This document shows positions 62,959 through 64,000 of a DNA stretch of 64,000 nucleotides, piece after piece (the stretch's first letter is position 1; each line of letters starts with the position of its first letter). A program made the position numbers and the translations under genes. The notes under the pieces are model-generated. The model did not search any database. It was given only the letters and a program-made list of their open reading frames with translations, and was not told the origin of the DNA. The DNA lies in assembly GCA_039621445.1 (NCBI GenBank), contig CP154954.1, positions 33,519,455 to 33,583,454 of the forward strand, written 5' to 3'. Source of the DNA: Euglena gracilis (Eukaryota > Euglenida > Euglenophyceae > Euglenales).

Positions 62959-64000
62959 ACAAATCATGGTCATTGACGAACTAGAGTCCCGGGTGCGCTC
63001 AGCGATTTCCGAAATTCACGGGTGTGCGCCGCAGGGCCAGGGGATGATTGAGAATTTTGTGCCGTCCTCACCACAAGGGCAAGAGCAACAGTGCCAAAAT
63101 GGTCGAAGGCCGCAGCACCCCGTGGCTGTAGCACCAGCGCAATCCTCGACGAACGCTGATACGCTGCAAGTCACTCCCTTCTCGCAACCTTGCCCACCAC
63201 TGCAGCCATCTTGGGAAGAAATTTCCCAAGACACGCGGGGCACGTTGGTCCATATCCCACGGGGAGCGTTGCGAAACGTTGGGCTCGCCTTTTGCAGCAC
63301 CCTCAGTCGCTTTGTATCAAAACCAGGATGGGAAACCCTACACACACTTTGGTGCTTCCCAAAAGCTGTGCTTGCTCCACTGAAGCGGAGCGGGAAAAGC
63401 CATTGGGCTGCAGTTGGACAGAAAATTACTGAGAGAGCCAATGCCTACCTCAACCGGTTCACAGAAGATTCGTGGGATGAGACTCGCCAAATTCGCGATG
63501 CACAAAACCCAAAGAAGAGAACACGAAGTCAGACAAAAAATTTCGATGCAGAAAGCCAAGAAAGATTGTGCAACCGTGTTCAAAGCCTTGTCAGCCATGG
63601 GGCGGTCAGTAAAGCCTGCCGCATGCCAACTTCTGATGGAATCCAAGATGCAGATGACCCGCTAATCTTGGAACGGTTGGCTGCCTTGCACCCTCCTGAA
63701 CCCCAACCTGGAAGGCAAAATCTGCCTCCGGACTTCCCTCGCCTCGAATTCGATCTCAGTGAAGATGCAACCAGGGAGCGCCTAATTGAAATACGGAAAG
63801 CAGTCATGTCTTTCCCGAAGGAGTCCTCACCAGGACCGTCTGGACTTCGTCCAGATCATCTTAAAGACGTACTCTCTGATCCCCTGGGGACACAATCAGA
63901 ACAACTCCTCACAATTTTGGACCAATTCGTCCGAACATGTTTGACAAACGGAATTCACAACTCTGCGGCATGGGTTTTCGCTGGTGCCCGTTTGACTCCT
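62945..64000 (+). CDS. Reverse transcriptase N-terminal part (copy 2, partial)
   Basis: Open without a stop to the window end. It starts PAAEQIMVIDELESRVRSAI (a 72-bp segment deleted in copy 1), then the linker, GALRNVGLAFCSTLSRFVSK and SHGAVSKACRMPTSDGIQD, reaching the SPGPSGLRPD RT entry at the window edge. It has Gly (GGA) where copy 1 has TGA. Confidence 0.82.

Larger units (their letters stand above)
59390..64000 (+). mobile_element. 2A-bearing RLE-type retrotransposon, copy 2 (runs off window)
   Basis: Same order as copy 1 with about 95 percent similar sequence by eye. It keeps 2A-2, 2A-3 and 2A-4 but has lost 2A-1. Copy 1 stop 55857 is GGA here. Several frame changes lie at homopolymers. 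Confidence 0.9.

Overview
This is a eukaryotic genomic window with GT-AG spliceosomal introns, nuclear gene families (prohibitin-2, UPF0489) and non-LTR retrotransposons. Introns reach about 11 kb and the background is saturated with G and C homopolymer runs of 8 or more, microsatellites, minisatellites and fold-back repeats. I cannot name the organism. A large-genome, intron-rich protist or alga fits best, but that is inference. Long open frames are mostly misleading in 1-50 kb: real coding lies in short exons, nearly all on the minus strand, which I assembled by splice-site and phase agreement.

Layout. (1) About 1.6-8.6 kb, minus: exons of an acidic protein resembling the ribosome-biogenesis factor KRI1 (tentative), with a decayed coiled-coil frame in one intron. 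(2) 8.97-20.6 kb, minus: a UPF0489 (human C5orf22-type) gene in at least eight exons, including two look-alike exons that may be mutually exclusive. Its introns hold a fold-back element with internal tandem repeats. (3) 23.2-50.0 kb, minus: a prohibitin-2 gene in seven exons spread over 26.8 kb. Inside its sixth intron, on the same strand, sits a separate eight-exon gene for a cysteine-rich, B-box-like protein, three of whose exons lie between Tc1/mariner-like inverted repeats. (4) Prohibitin introns 1-3 hold dispersed repeats, perfect hairpins, a fold-back element with tandem repeats, degenerate telomere-like tracts and related minisatellites. (5) 50.4-64 kb, plus: a head-to-tail array of three non-LTR retrotransposons (one 5'-truncated 3' fragment, one full-length but broken copy, one copy running off the window).

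The most notable system is the retrotransposon family. It combines a reverse transcriptase, a C-terminal CCHC finger and a restriction-like endonuclease signature (R-P-G-D-X14-D) with up to four 2A-like ribosome-skipping motifs (x-PGP) in series upstream of the reverse transcriptase. Four 2A-like sites in an RLE-type element look unusual. Two copies differ by loss of one 2A unit, replaced by a 16-bp perfect hairpin, and both copies show reading-frame changes at homopolymer tracts.
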